Assembly (NCBI GenBank): GCA_900095095.1
Contig: FMBT01000318.1
Span: 248,001 to 312,000, forward strand
Length of the DNA stretch: 64,000 nucleotides
DNA from: Fragilariopsis cylindrus CCMP1102
Lineage: Eukaryota; Bacillariophyta; Bacillariophyceae; Bacillariales; Bacillariaceae
Direction: 5' to 3'
Shown: positions 12,987 to 22,663 of the stretch, piece by piece
Layout: each line of letters starts with the position of its first letter
Numbering within the stretch: position 1 is the stretch's first letter
The notes under the pieces: model-generated
What the model was told of the DNA's origin: nothing
Seen by the model: the letters and a program-made list of their open reading frames with translations, nothing else
The model's database searches: none
Program-made: the position numbers and the translations under genes

Positions 12987-13982
12987 TCATACAATTCCAT
13001 CTCCTGTCACTACCGATTCCAAGTCAGAGTTGCAGAGAGGACAGCGGGTATTATTATCGGTCCAAGATGTGATACAATCATCATGGAATAAATGTTTACA
13101 TGGTAAAGTAACAAGATTGTCTCCCTTTTCGTATTCACAGAGACAAATAGAACATTGCGGTTCCTCTTCAATATTCTTCAGATCAACTGAACCATAATCG
13201 CCTTTTTTCGATTTGTATTCAAATCGATCCCAGTGACTTTTAGCCTCAACACCAACACCCGGTGCACTTGACCCTCCTCCGTCTGGATGACCGTATCCAC
13301 CTTCCATCAGTTGTATCTGTGATTGCATAATAGCCAGTGCTAATTGAGATTGGAATGACATACGGCGCAAACGAGGATCGTTCGGAGAAGTTGGTTCTCC
13401 TGCATCATTAACTTCGTCAGCAGCATTCTCATCCCAATCATTAATCAATCTGTTCAATTCTTCTTCACGTTCCCGTGTGTAACGAACGAATCTAGCAGTC
13501 CAGCTTGTAAACACGAGACAAAGTAATAGGAGACCAAAATCACCGGTCATAACAGCTTGAATCCACAATCGAAGTAGGAGAAAACTAGATAAAAGAACAC
13601 ACATTTGAGATCGTCTTTGAACAATTTCACGCTCTTCTTCTAAATCTCTCAAACTAAAGCCGTGAACACGGCGACCGGTAGTACGCTCTCGTGACGATGT
13701 GAGTGTGGCTGGTGTTGCTGATGTTGTTGTTGGTTCCGCACCTTCCACACCAGGAGACTCTAGCCCTGTATGAACTTCTTCGTCTTCTGGTAGTGATTCC
13801 AAAATACTACCGCTTTCTTGAGCCGATGTATCACTCGTTCCTACAAATTCTCCTTCTTCACCGTGTTCTTCATCGGTAATGCTATTATTTTCAGATACAT
13901 CTTGCAGCTCCTCTTGAGGTTCTTCTGTGTCTACACGCTCTGCATTTCTACGCCGCATGTAATTGGAAAGTACTGATGTCAT
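12987..13982 (-). CDS. Membrane-anchored RING-H2 E3 ubiquitin ligase
   Basis: Single uninterrupted frame of 331 aa starting at the ATG at 13982. Residues 1-110 are acidic and Ser/Thr-rich. Two hydrophobic segments lie at about 125-165 (MCVLLSSFLLLRLWIQAV and DFGLLLLCLVFTSW). A C-terminal RING-H2 finger at about 274-315 reads CSICLCEYEKGD, LPCKHLFHDDC, then CPLC, which gives the C3-H2-C3 ligand order. Such proteins pass ubiquitin from an E2 to substrates at a membrane; the substrate here is unknown. The arrangement of two adjacent helices and a cytosolic RING resembles small endomembrane RING proteins. Confidence 0.88.
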   Translation of the reverse strand: MTSVLSNYMRRRNAERVDTEEPQEELQDVSENNSITDEEHGEEGEFVGTSDTSAQESGSILESLPEDEEVHTGLESPGVEGAEPTTTSATPATLTSSRERTTGRRVHGFSLRDLEEEREIVQRRSQMCVLLSSFLLLRLWIQAVMTGDFGLLLLCLVFTSWTARFVRYTREREEELNRLINDWDENAADEVNDAGEPTSPNDPRLRRMSFQSQLALAIMQSQIQLMEGGYGHPDGGGSSAPGVGVEAKSHWDRFEYKSKKGDYGSVDLKNIEEEPQCSICLCEYEKGDNLVTLPCKHLFHDDCITSWTDNNTRCPLCNSDLESVVTGDGIV

Positions 13983-14955
13983 TTTAATGTGTTTATTTTA
14001 TTGTTCGTTATTATATTTTGTAGTTATTATCGATGTTAGGTTACTGCTATTGGCGGGATTTAATTCTTCTGCGTGTTAATCTTATCAAATAGTTGACTTG
14101 ACTCTTCTCTCACCTGTTTGTTGTTGTTGTTGTTGTTGCTGCTTCGATCACTTTCTTCGGATTCTTCGGCGTGAAGATGACTTGATTGTTCTGTTTTCAG
14201 TTCTCTAAGCAGATCTATCGATTTCTTGAAAAATATAGCACGCGTAACGGCGTTTACTGTACAATGTACAGTATTGCTGAAACTAAGGGGTGTGCAGGAT
14301 GTACATAGTAAATTTTAATACATTATGTCCAGAGCTAATAATTTTTTGAGACCTGAGTATGTCGTGGTTTGTTCGTGAAGAAAACTAACCGTTGTTCTCG
14401 TATTAACGGCGTGTAGTACGTGCTACTGTAGCTATTACTTGAAGTAGCCTGAGTAAGGGCAAATTAGGATTTCGCGGGAAATCTAGTTTTCTATTGAGAA
14501 TTTTCGAAGTACTCAGTATAATAAACTAAGCAAACACTAACGCTTTGTTTGACATGACATAATAATAATAATTATCTCATATAATATTGAAGATGAGAAG
14601 CTATTCACACTCCTACTGGCAAACAATGATTATATTAGAGGTGCACCATGCATGAACAAAAGTATCATCCTGCAGAGTAGCACCAGCAGTAACAGTCAAC
14701 TTCAAGAATGAATCTCCATTAAAATAAAATATACTAGCAGCAGCGTATTATCATTGTTTCCCTTTTTTTAAAATTTATCTACTTTGAAGTGCCATTATAA
14801 TCAAGAAGGATTTGCTATTAATTTTAATCTGTCATTTCTAAATATCTAATTACATTTACCCCCCCCCCCCCCCCGCGGGTCCCTACTCCATACCCCTGTC
14901 TCAATCTTAGATGCAATCTTAGATGATAATTTTATTTGGTTGTTTCAATTTTAGT
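13983..14955. other. Intergenic spacer with 16-bp poly-C tract
   Basis: This contains the upstream region of the RING gene and the 3' flank of the GPHR-like gene. The only notable element is a run of sixteen C at 14859-14874 followed by GCGGG. No gene was seen. Confidence 0.6.
14859..14874. repeat. Poly-C homopolymer (16 nt)
   Basis: Sixteen consecutive C in otherwise AT-rich spacer, about 80 nt downstream of the stop codon of the minus-strand GPHR-like gene. Length may be imprecise in an assembly. Confidence 0.9.
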
Positions 14956-16872
14956 TTATACATCTGGTAAGGAACAAATCTTATCATTTGATCCTCCTCG
15001 TGGTAGAGTTGATGCATGTCTTAAGATATTTTGACGTTGAATTCCTAGCAGCATCCCCAAAATAGCTGTACTCAAAACAGATGATGAGAAAAATACCATG
15101 TTGACAAGAGAAGAATGAATAGTAAAGATTCCAGTCTCGTCCAGAGCCATTGAAAATGCGACAGAGAATTTATCTGGTAGCATCATCTTAATCACAACCG
15201 TGCAGGCCAAAGAGTAGCAACCTAAGAAGCCTGCAATGATCTGCCAAATAAAACTTAAAGATCCTTTCTGGTCAGAATGATCTATCGCCGACGACGTGCC
15301 TATTTTAGTTACGTCATTCTGAGGACCACCGTAGCATTTCTTATAAAATCGAGACAATCGACGCTGAACGATGTGAACCGTGCGTAACAATGTTCTTATT
15401 TGAGTAAATGACAGCACCGCTGTCAATACGAGTGAAACCATTTGGGATATTGTATTGTATTGATCTAGCGAGAAAGATGTATGACCTGTTAACCACAGTA
15501 AAGTCGTTGTGACAATATCTGATTGAGACTTCCTATGATGATGTGAGACGAATTCTGTATTAAGGAGTGTACCATAGCTTCTCCAAATAATAAATCCTGA
15601 GTTTATGAGACGAACTAACAAAACAGCTGAAAATACAGTCCCAACCGATGATTTAATTTTTCCGATAGAAGTCCTTGAAGCAGCCGCAACAATCTGAGAA
15701 TATTTCAATTCTTCAAGGTCGAATGTTGTTTCTCGAACCAAATCTTCCAAGAATGCAATTTCGGTTTGGAGAATTTGTCGACGGTATTTGAGGTCATCAC
15801 CAAGTTCTGACAAGCAATTAGCACCATTATTATTATTCTGCATCAGTAATGATGACATGACATATGTAGCACCCTTGGAGAAAGTGTTATTCGAAGTTCC
15901 TCCTGTAAACGACGATCGAGATGAGGATCCTAAAGGGCTTGATGAGGAAATTTCTACTGTTGCTTCTCTCAACATCATTCGCTTTTTCGTTATATTTTCT
16001 TGAATACTTCTTAATTCGGCTTCAAGATTGGTAATAGAAACTGGTAGAACACGATGAAGAAAGTGTCCAGATAAGTATGTATATGGAAGAGATACTGATC
16101 CAAAACCATTCAACAAGGAGGAAATTAAGAGTCCCACTGCACATATCCACGACACAACTAGCGAAAGTATTGTATTCTCGTTTTCCAGTGGAAGTTGTAC
16201 CACTAACGGTCCAATTATGCTCAAAATTCCTACTACCGAAACAACCCCAACCGCGCTTCCCAAAACTGTCAAAAAAGTTCGGCTGTTGCTGTTTCCAGAA
16301 AATATAGTCGATGATGGGTTATCATCGTTCATCACCTCTCCAAATGATGATGACGATCGTCGTATTATCGACTCATCGTGATGAACTGGCAAGACTTGGT
16401 TTGTCGTGGAGGAGGATACGCCCTCGATGACGACGAATGAATTTTGCCTACTCCTACTTATACGACGACGACCGGAACAACAGCAAAAACGAAGTCCATT
16501 GTAGAATATGTTCTTGAAAATAATTCGAAAAAAACCAATGGTGAACCGAATCCACCAAGGCATGTGACTCCAATTCAATAGAGTCGTAGTCCAATCGCAA
16601 CATACGCGATGATATCCAAACGATGCGGCAACTGTTGCTCCCATCAGACTTGGTATAACAAAAACGATATGAATAGAGAGGAGCCATAATACTATCCGAT
16701 ATAGGAACGAAGTATTCAATTTTTGAAGAGATGTTGGTAAAGCCTCTATTATGGTAAGACCAAATAGGGACAATGAAAGACTCAATGCAACGTACAGTGT
16801 TACCTGGTCTGCATTGGAACCAAAAAAGAATCTTGATAGATACAACCCGGTAGCCAACGATGGCATCCCCAT
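14956..16872 (-). CDS. Golgi pH regulator / GPR89-like multi-pass membrane protein
   Basis: One intact frame of 638 aa. Several N-terminal hydrophobic segments are followed by the family hallmark GFGSVSLPYTYLSGHF near residues 254-268, matching the GFGAVN-PYTYMS block of GPR89. Next comes a coiled stretch (ITNLEAELRSIQENITKKR), as between the two membrane halves in the family. The C-terminal half adds about four hydrophobic segments (for example GFLGCYSLACTVVI and SVLSTAILGMLLG). Known family members are anion channels that acidify the Golgi in animals and are called GTG1/2 in plants. A Ser-rich insertion at about 300-345 is local to this protein. Transport activity is inferred from family membership only. 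Confidence 0.85.
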   Translation of the reverse strand: MGMPSLATGLYLSRFFFGSNADQVTLYVALSLSLSLFGLTIIEALPTSLQKLNTSFLYRIVLWLLSIHIVFVIPSLMGATVAASFGYHRVCCDWTTTLLNWSHMPWWIRFTIGFFRIIFKNIFYNGLRFCCCSGRRRISRSRQNSFVVIEGVSSSTTNQVLPVHHDESIIRRSSSSFGEVMNDDNPSSTIFSGNSNSRTFLTVLGSAVGVVSVVGILSIIGPLVVQLPLENENTILSLVVSWICAVGLLISSLLNGFGSVSLPYTYLSGHFLHRVLPVSITNLEAELRSIQENITKKRMMLREATVEISSSSPLGSSSRSSFTGGTSNNTFSKGATYVMSSLLMQNNNNGANCLSELGDDLKYRRQILQTEIAFLEDLVRETTFDLEELKYSQIVAAASRTSIGKIKSSVGTVFSAVLLVRLINSGFIIWRSYGTLLNTEFVSHHHRKSQSDIVTTTLLWLTGHTSFSLDQYNTISQMVSLVLTAVLSFTQIRTLLRTVHIVQRRLSRFYKKCYGGPQNDVTKIGTSSAIDHSDQKGSLSFIWQIIAGFLGCYSLACTVVIKMMLPDKFSVAFSMALDETGIFTIHSSLVNMVFFSSSVLSTAILGMLLGIQRQNILRHASTLPRGGSNDKICSLPDV

Positions 16873-17347
16873 CGCTTATTACGCTATGTTTCCGCTTCGT
16901 GCTGTTAACAACTCTATAGGGTGTGCAACTGCGTTTCTGAAAGGCTTTAAAAAGAATATTAAAGACTTTAAAAGGAATGTTGAAGGGTTAGGTCGACCTT
17001 TGTGCTTGTTGTTGCTATTTTGAGTGTTTGTTTGTGTTGTTAGTAATACAATAAATAAATATTGCGCTACCAATTCGGAGTGTCGACGCGAAGACATTTT
17101 GAATTTGTAGATGTTTTCGAGCTCTTTTTCATTAAATATTTACGGACCTCGATTTTGCTTATGCGAAGTCCTTGTGCTACGACCCAAGATCAAGTGTTTT
17201 TCTCAACGGATAAAAAACTTGGCTGACTTTTGGACTTTTGGCATTGACGATGTTGATGTAATTAAAAAGCCTTGTGCACAACAAATTGAACAAGCAAGAA
17301 AGGACAACAAGCCAACCAAAAAAAGAAAGGACTATATAATATAAACT

Positions 17348-19277
17348 ATGTCAGAATGGACGTTTGATTCTGGAAGTCCAGCTGTCCAAGCATCGGCGGC
17401 GGCAGCGGAGGGAGGTGGAGCAGATGAAACTGCCGATCGAACATCCATAATTACAGGACGACTCAAAACGATCTATCGCAAGTCTGTATTACCGGTAGAA
17501 AAAAGATTTAAATATGATTACTTCTACGAGAGTCCGTTTATGTCCGATGCAGAATTTGATGGTACGTGTACAAAATATTATCTCAGTAAAATTAATATAT
17601 ACAGTATATATATTCCTAGCTACATAATACACATACATATTGATGAAAATGAATGTTTTACGTTTCGTCTTTTGATAATAATTAATAATTTCATTGTATT
17701 ATTACAGTAAATATTTACTATTCTCTCACGATCAATCGTCTTTTTGTTGCTGATGTTACTGTTGCTTTTGTTGAAATTACTACACAGCCAAGCCTCAAGT
17801 TATGTTGATTGGGCAATATAGTGTTGGTAAAACTTCCTTCATTCGATACTTACTCGGAAGAGACTTTCCCGGTCAAAGAATCGGTCCAGAACCTACCACA
17901 GATCGTTTTACTGTGCTGATCAATGGACCAGAAGAACGTGTCATTCCAGGTAATGCTCTATCTGTTCATCCTGATCTACCTTTCCGTGGACTAGAACGCT
18001 TTGGTGTGTCATTTCTTAGCCGATTTGAAGGTAGTCAAATGCCCAGCAGCGTCCTTCGTAGTGTCACTCTTGTCGATACTCCTGGAATTTTATCAGGTGA
18101 AAAGCAACGTACTAATAGAGGATACGATTTTAACAAGGTCACGGGATGGTTCGCCGAACGAGCTGACTTAATTTTAGTACTGTTTGATGCACACAAATTA
18201 GATATATCCGATGAATTGAAGGGTGCAATTGATTCATTGAAGGGTAACGAAGATAAAGTTCGATGTGTCCTGAACAAGGCAGATCAGATTGATCGACAAC
18301 AGCTTATGAGAGTCTACGGTGCATTACTATGGTCACTAGGAAAGACGATGACATCTCCCGAGGTTGCCCGTGTCTATGTCGGATCATTCTGGCAAGAACC
18401 TCTCAAGTCATTGGATAATGTTGATCTGTTTGAAAAGGAAGAACAGGATTTAATGAAAGATCTAGCTGTCCTACCGCGTCAATCTGCCGTGAGGAAGATC
18501 AATGAGCTAGTTAAGCGTATTCGAAAGGTAAAAACACTTGCTTACATCATCGCCCACCTTAAGGCACAAATGCCGACTCTTATGGGAAAAGAGAAGAAAC
18601 AGAACAAGCTAATTGCCGACCTACCCAATGTCTTCCGTTCGATCCTCAAAAAGCACGGTCTAGCACCTGGAGACTTTCCTGATATTACTTCTTTCTCTAC
18701 CAAACTACGAGATGTGAAGTTTGCAGAATTCCATACGTTGTCACAAAAACAAATTGATGGACTAGATGATATACTTAACAAGGATATTCCTGCATTGATG
18801 GAAGAGCTACCAAGCGAAAGAGATTCCCCAGAGACGTTACGAGCCAAAATGGGAGGAGGTGCCTCAAGAGGCGTTCCGAATATTCCTGTTCCCAAGACTG
18901 CAGCAAAATATGGAAAACAAGAGCAATTCAAGAGCAATCCTTTTGGTCCTGACTCTGAAGACAAAGACAATTACTGGGCGTTGCAAGACTCTGCCGATCG
19001 TCTTCGTGGCAGTTTCGAAGCACTCGGTCCTGAAGGTGGATTTTTACCAACCGCAAAGGCTCGTAGTGTTCTTGTGAAAACGGGCCTAGAGAAGGACAAT
19101 CTTCGACAAATTTGGAATCTGAGTGATATTGACAAGGACGGTTTGTTCGATCTTGATGAATACGTAGTCGCTATGTTCCTCTGTGACGCAGTGATTCAGA
19201 AGGGACGTCCCATTCCAGCTGAACTCCCTGCCAGTGTTATTCCACCAAGCAAAAGGCACCTAGTTGCCAGCAAATAA
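17348..19277 (+). CDS. EH-domain-containing (EHD) dynamin-like ATPase
   Basis: Exons 17348-17561 and 17788-19277 join in phase 1 over a 226-nt intron and give 567 aa. The dynamin-type P-loop GQYSVGKTS is near residue 80, RIGPEPTTDRF near 105, the G3 motif DTPGILSGEKQR near 165 and NKAD near 235. A helical middle region follows. A C-terminal EH domain carries one EF-hand loop, DIDKDGLFDLDEY. Length and order match EHD1-4. EHD proteins bind ATP, tubulate endosomal membranes and bind NPF-containing partners during recycling. The Ala/Gly-rich first 40 residues are lineage-specific. In-frame stop codons just upstream fix the ATG at 17348. Confidence 0.95.
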
Positions 19278-19607
19278 ATCGCTGGATAGTTTATATATAT
19301 TTTTTTACATGTTCCTCTTATTAACCTTTACTCGTTTCTAGAATATTTCAAACAAAACCTATCATATTACATCTATGTAAGTCCGTTTGAGATAAATAAT
19401 TTCTAATTTTTACATACTGTAACACGATTTATTAATTTACAGAATTGGTATTATAGTTTTTATTATTGCTATATGCATCAAGGTTTTAGGTAAAACCTTG
19501 CAGTGCAATACTTTTAGTAGCTCTAGACTCACTCGTCTTTGTGTACGAATATGAATAGTGGAGATAAATAGATAATAATTAGTTTAATATCATCTTTCTT
19601 TCAATCA
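19278..19607. other. Convergent intergenic spacer
   Basis: AT-rich 330-nt spacer between the 3' ends of the EHD gene and the minus-strand acidic protein gene. No coding signal was seen. Confidence 0.6.
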
Positions 19608-20732
19608 CTAATTTCTTGGATGAAGTCGCTGCTCGATCATTTGAGCGGCCACTGCGCTAACAGAATTTCGAAGAAAAGCAAATTTAGTTGTCCCAACTCG
19701 TTGTTTTGGAGGTAAGAAAGAATAATGGAACTGATGACGATGTTGTTGTGTATTTTGTAGCTGATAATTGTTTCTTTGTCGTTGCAGTTGTTGTAGTTGA
19801 TCCTTCTGTCGTAGCAGCGTCTGGAATCTACTTTCCCATATGACTGGTGCTCTTTCTGTGTGTCTGACCTTGAACTGCTATCACCATCGCCGCCGCTAGC
19901 ATAACATCGAGCAGCCTTTTTTCCACGATTCGTAGTAGATCGTCGAAGAGAATTGTTAGATAACATAGAGGAATGTCCATCATTGTCATCATCATCATTA
20001 TCATCATCGTTGTCGTCGTCATTTTCATCACTTGCTTCCTCGTCGTCGTCGTATTCGTCAAAAAATTCACTGAAATCCATATTCATATTCATATCCATAT
20101 CCCCACTACCTCCTCCGTTACACACCATTGCTTGAGAAGACACAAAATAATCACCATCGTATGATATAGTACTGGCTACGATCGATGTCGTTGTCGTGTC
20201 GATGTCATTGCCGACGACGACGGCGCCGAATCATTCTCACTATCGTCGAAATATTCGATTCCAACATTTGATGAAAAATTGGATTCATTATCATCATCGT
20301 AATGTTGTTCTCGTTTAAAGGATTTCGCAACTGGTCTGAATCTGAATTTACATTCGGGATTTTATTTTCATTATTACTCTCATCATCATATATGTCGAAG
20401 TCTAATGACTGGATTTCACTGTACAAATAAGGAGAGTTGATATTGTTATTGTTATTGTTATTGTTGTGGAAATCACTACTGCACGTTGCGCCGATAATTG
20501 TCACTGATAAGACGCATAAGTTCCTACTAATTTTCGATATATTCGGCATCGTTTTTTGGTTTGCTGATCTGATGGTCGAAATATAATATGGGATAGTATC
20601 GTTTTTAAAGGATTGTTCTTGGCTACTGTATGTTGTGTTCACTGTGTCTACTGTTAATAATCGAGAATACTGTAGAGCCAATTGTACCGGTAGATGTAGA
20701 TTCGATTCTTGAGCATTATTTACTAACAACAT
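19608..20732 (-). CDS. Hypothetical Asn/Asp-rich protein, frame-broken
   Basis: A coherent but broken minus-strand reading. It starts at the ATG at 20732 or, more likely, 20549, where MPNISKISRNLCVLSVTII looks like a signal peptide. A poly-Asn run and acidic segments follow (YDDDNESNFSSN, FFDEYDDDEEASD). Near the end a Gln/Arg-rich helix (FQTLLRQKDQLQQLQRQ) and a basic tail run to the stop at 19608. The frame changes by one base near 20330, near 20208 and at the CCC at 19835-19837, each repaired by one extra base. No domain was recognised. Composition alone supports coding, so the call is moderate. Confidence 0.5.
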
Positions 20733-21272
20733 TCTGGTGCAATTGCAACATCCGATGAGAGTAGATTTGAGTTTAATAAATGGAAGGTATCTTGCGTGGT
20801 AGGCTAACGGTAGGCGACACGCAAGAGAAGGTGACGCGGCATACGGTAGAAGAGCAGACTTACGATTCCTACAACTGGACCATTCCTGTTCTCAATTAGC
20901 GCTAAATAATATCGTTGTTTTTTAGTCGTGCCTTTTCTTTCATATGCTGACATCGTTTGATTACTGTACCGGTATATCTTAGAAATAATGACAGCAAGAA
21001 TGTCATTTCAATTCTTATTCCCATTCCGATTGAAGCTTTTATTCTGCGAATTTGTCTTATTGTGACTGTTTTTGTATTCTGAAGATTAAACTCATTGGCT
21101 TCATTTCATTCCTTCGATCCTCATCTTACAAATGACAAACAAATAAGAACAGAATACTTTTATATTAAAAGAAGCTCAATATTCAACATCCATCCATTCA
21201 GAATTAATTATACGCCACCGTATCTTCGACTCGATTCGATTCGATCATCATCACTGTACTGATTCAATAATT
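20733..21272. other. Divergent intergenic region
   Basis: Shared 5' region between the minus-strand acidic protein gene and purine nucleoside phosphorylase. It probably holds both promoters. No specific element was recognised. Confidence 0.5.
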
Positions 21273-22349
21273 ATGTCGTCCATCATGATACCAAAAGAAT
21301 TTTTACCTTATCGAATCGCTGCAGATTTTCTAATGAAAAAACTTGTTGAAGCAAACATGAAATTGCCTACTGTTGGTGTTATATGTGGTTCGGGTCTTTC
21401 TGAACTATCTAATACCATGGAGGGTACGACACTGACAGTCAAGTATAGTGACATACCTGGTTTTCCTGCCCATTGTACAGTTGCAGGTCATAAGGGTGAA
21501 ATTGTTTTTGGTATGATGCATGGCGTGCCTGCATGTTGTTTCCGGGGTAGATTCCATTCCTATGAGGGTCATGATATGAAAACTACCGTACTTCCTGTTA
21601 CTGTCATGAGATGTTTACGTGTGAAAGTTGTCATTGTAACTAATGCTGCTGGTGGACTTAATCCTAATTTTAATGTTGGAGATGTAATTTGTGTCAGTGA
21701 TCATCTTGCTATACCACAATTAGCTGGTAAGAATCCTTTAGTTGGTCCCAATGATGCTGATTTAGGTCCAAGATTTCCACCAACCAGTAACGCGTACAGT
21801 GAAGATCTAAGAAAAACTGCAAAGGATGCAGCCGATGAAATAGGAATCGATTTTTTAGTAACTCATGGTACCTACTGCTTTGTTAGTGGACCGATGTATG
21901 AAAGCAAGGTGAGTACGACGATATTTTACTTAATATTTTTCAATTTATATATTTTATTTCTAAATTTAAAATGGATTCGACAATGTTTTTTTTGTCTTAT
22001 TATTTCTTCGCTTACTTTATTTATATTGAATATTTCAACTAAATTCTTTGAATTTTTTTTATCAAAGGCGGAATGTCGTTTTCTTAGGTCGTTAGGAGGA
22101 GACTGTGTCGGGATGAGTACAATTCCAGAGGTTGTAACTGCCCATTATTGTGGAATGCAAGTTTTATGTCTTTCGCTTATCACCAACAAGGTTGTTATGG
22201 AAGGTGACGAAGGAGCTTCGGTCGCAAATCACGCCGAAGTTCTAGAAGCTGTTGGTGAGCGATCAGTACAGATGCAGGGATTAGTAAAGAAAATAATTGA
22301 AGTCTTGAATAGAAATATGCTAGGAAAAATTAAGAATTACCAATTGTAG
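21273..22349 (+). CDS. Purine nucleoside phosphorylase
   Basis: Exons 21273-21908 and 22068-22349 join in phase 0 over a 159-nt intron and give 305 aa. Diagnostic blocks are GVICGSGLSELSNTM, AGHKGEIVFGMMHGVP, CFRGRFHSYEGHD, VTNAAGGLNPNF, YCFVSGPMYESK and the exon-2 block GMSTIPEVVTAHYCGM with SLITNKVVM. This is the trimeric PNP family that cleaves inosine and guanosine with phosphate, feeding the purine salvage and breakdown that xanthine dehydrogenase completes. After the stop at 22349 a further ~50 codons remain open in another frame (see the next entry). The catalytic core is complete without them. Confidence 0.93.
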   Translation: MSSIMIPKEFLPYRIAADFLMKKLVEANMKLPTVGVICGSGLSELSNTMEGTTLTVKYSDIPGFPAHCTVAGHKGEIVFGMMHGVPACCFRGRFHSYEGHDMKTTVLPVTVMRCLRVKVVIVTNAAGGLNPNFNVGDVICVSDHLAIPQLAGKNPLVGPNDADLGPRFPPTSNAYSEDLRKTAKDAADEIGIDFLVTHGTYCFVSGPMYESKVSTTIFYLIFFNLYILFLNLKWIRQCFFCLIISSLTLFILNISTKFFEFFLSKAECRFLRSLGGDCVGMSTIPEVVTAHYCGMQVLCLSLITNKVVMEGDEGASVANHAEVLEAVGERSVQMQGLVKKIIEVLNRNMLGKIKNYQL

Positions 22350-22501
22350 ACCTACAAAGAGCTGTTGACCAACACGAAAGGGAAGAAAGAGAAGCTACTT
22401 CTGCTGAAAAGTTTGGAACAGAAATGCAACTCATTGCTGCTGCGACTTTAGGTGCCGTTATTGGTTCTGTTGCTTGTAACATTATTCGGGGATCACACTG
22501 A
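22350..22501 (+). other. Probable C-terminal tail of PNP in a shifted frame
   Basis: Directly after the PNP stop, the frame offset by one base reads LQRAVDQHEREEREATSAEK and then MQLIAAATLGAVIGSVACN before a stop at about 22501. A charged helix followed by a hydrophobic segment of about 18 residues looks like a C-terminal tail anchor. One missing T at 22337-22338 would join it to PNP. It could also be untranslated. Confidence 0.45.
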
Positions 22502-22663
22502 TTCTCATCAGGTTGAAAATAGAAAAAATAAAATAAATTAAAAATTAAAATAGACAGTTTAATCTCTCATGGTAAAGGATGGCACCAAAATTATCTTTGC
22601 TACTGTATAGCAGGCTCATAATGACGTTCATAGAAGTATGTATGTTTTGTCTTTTCGTATTTG

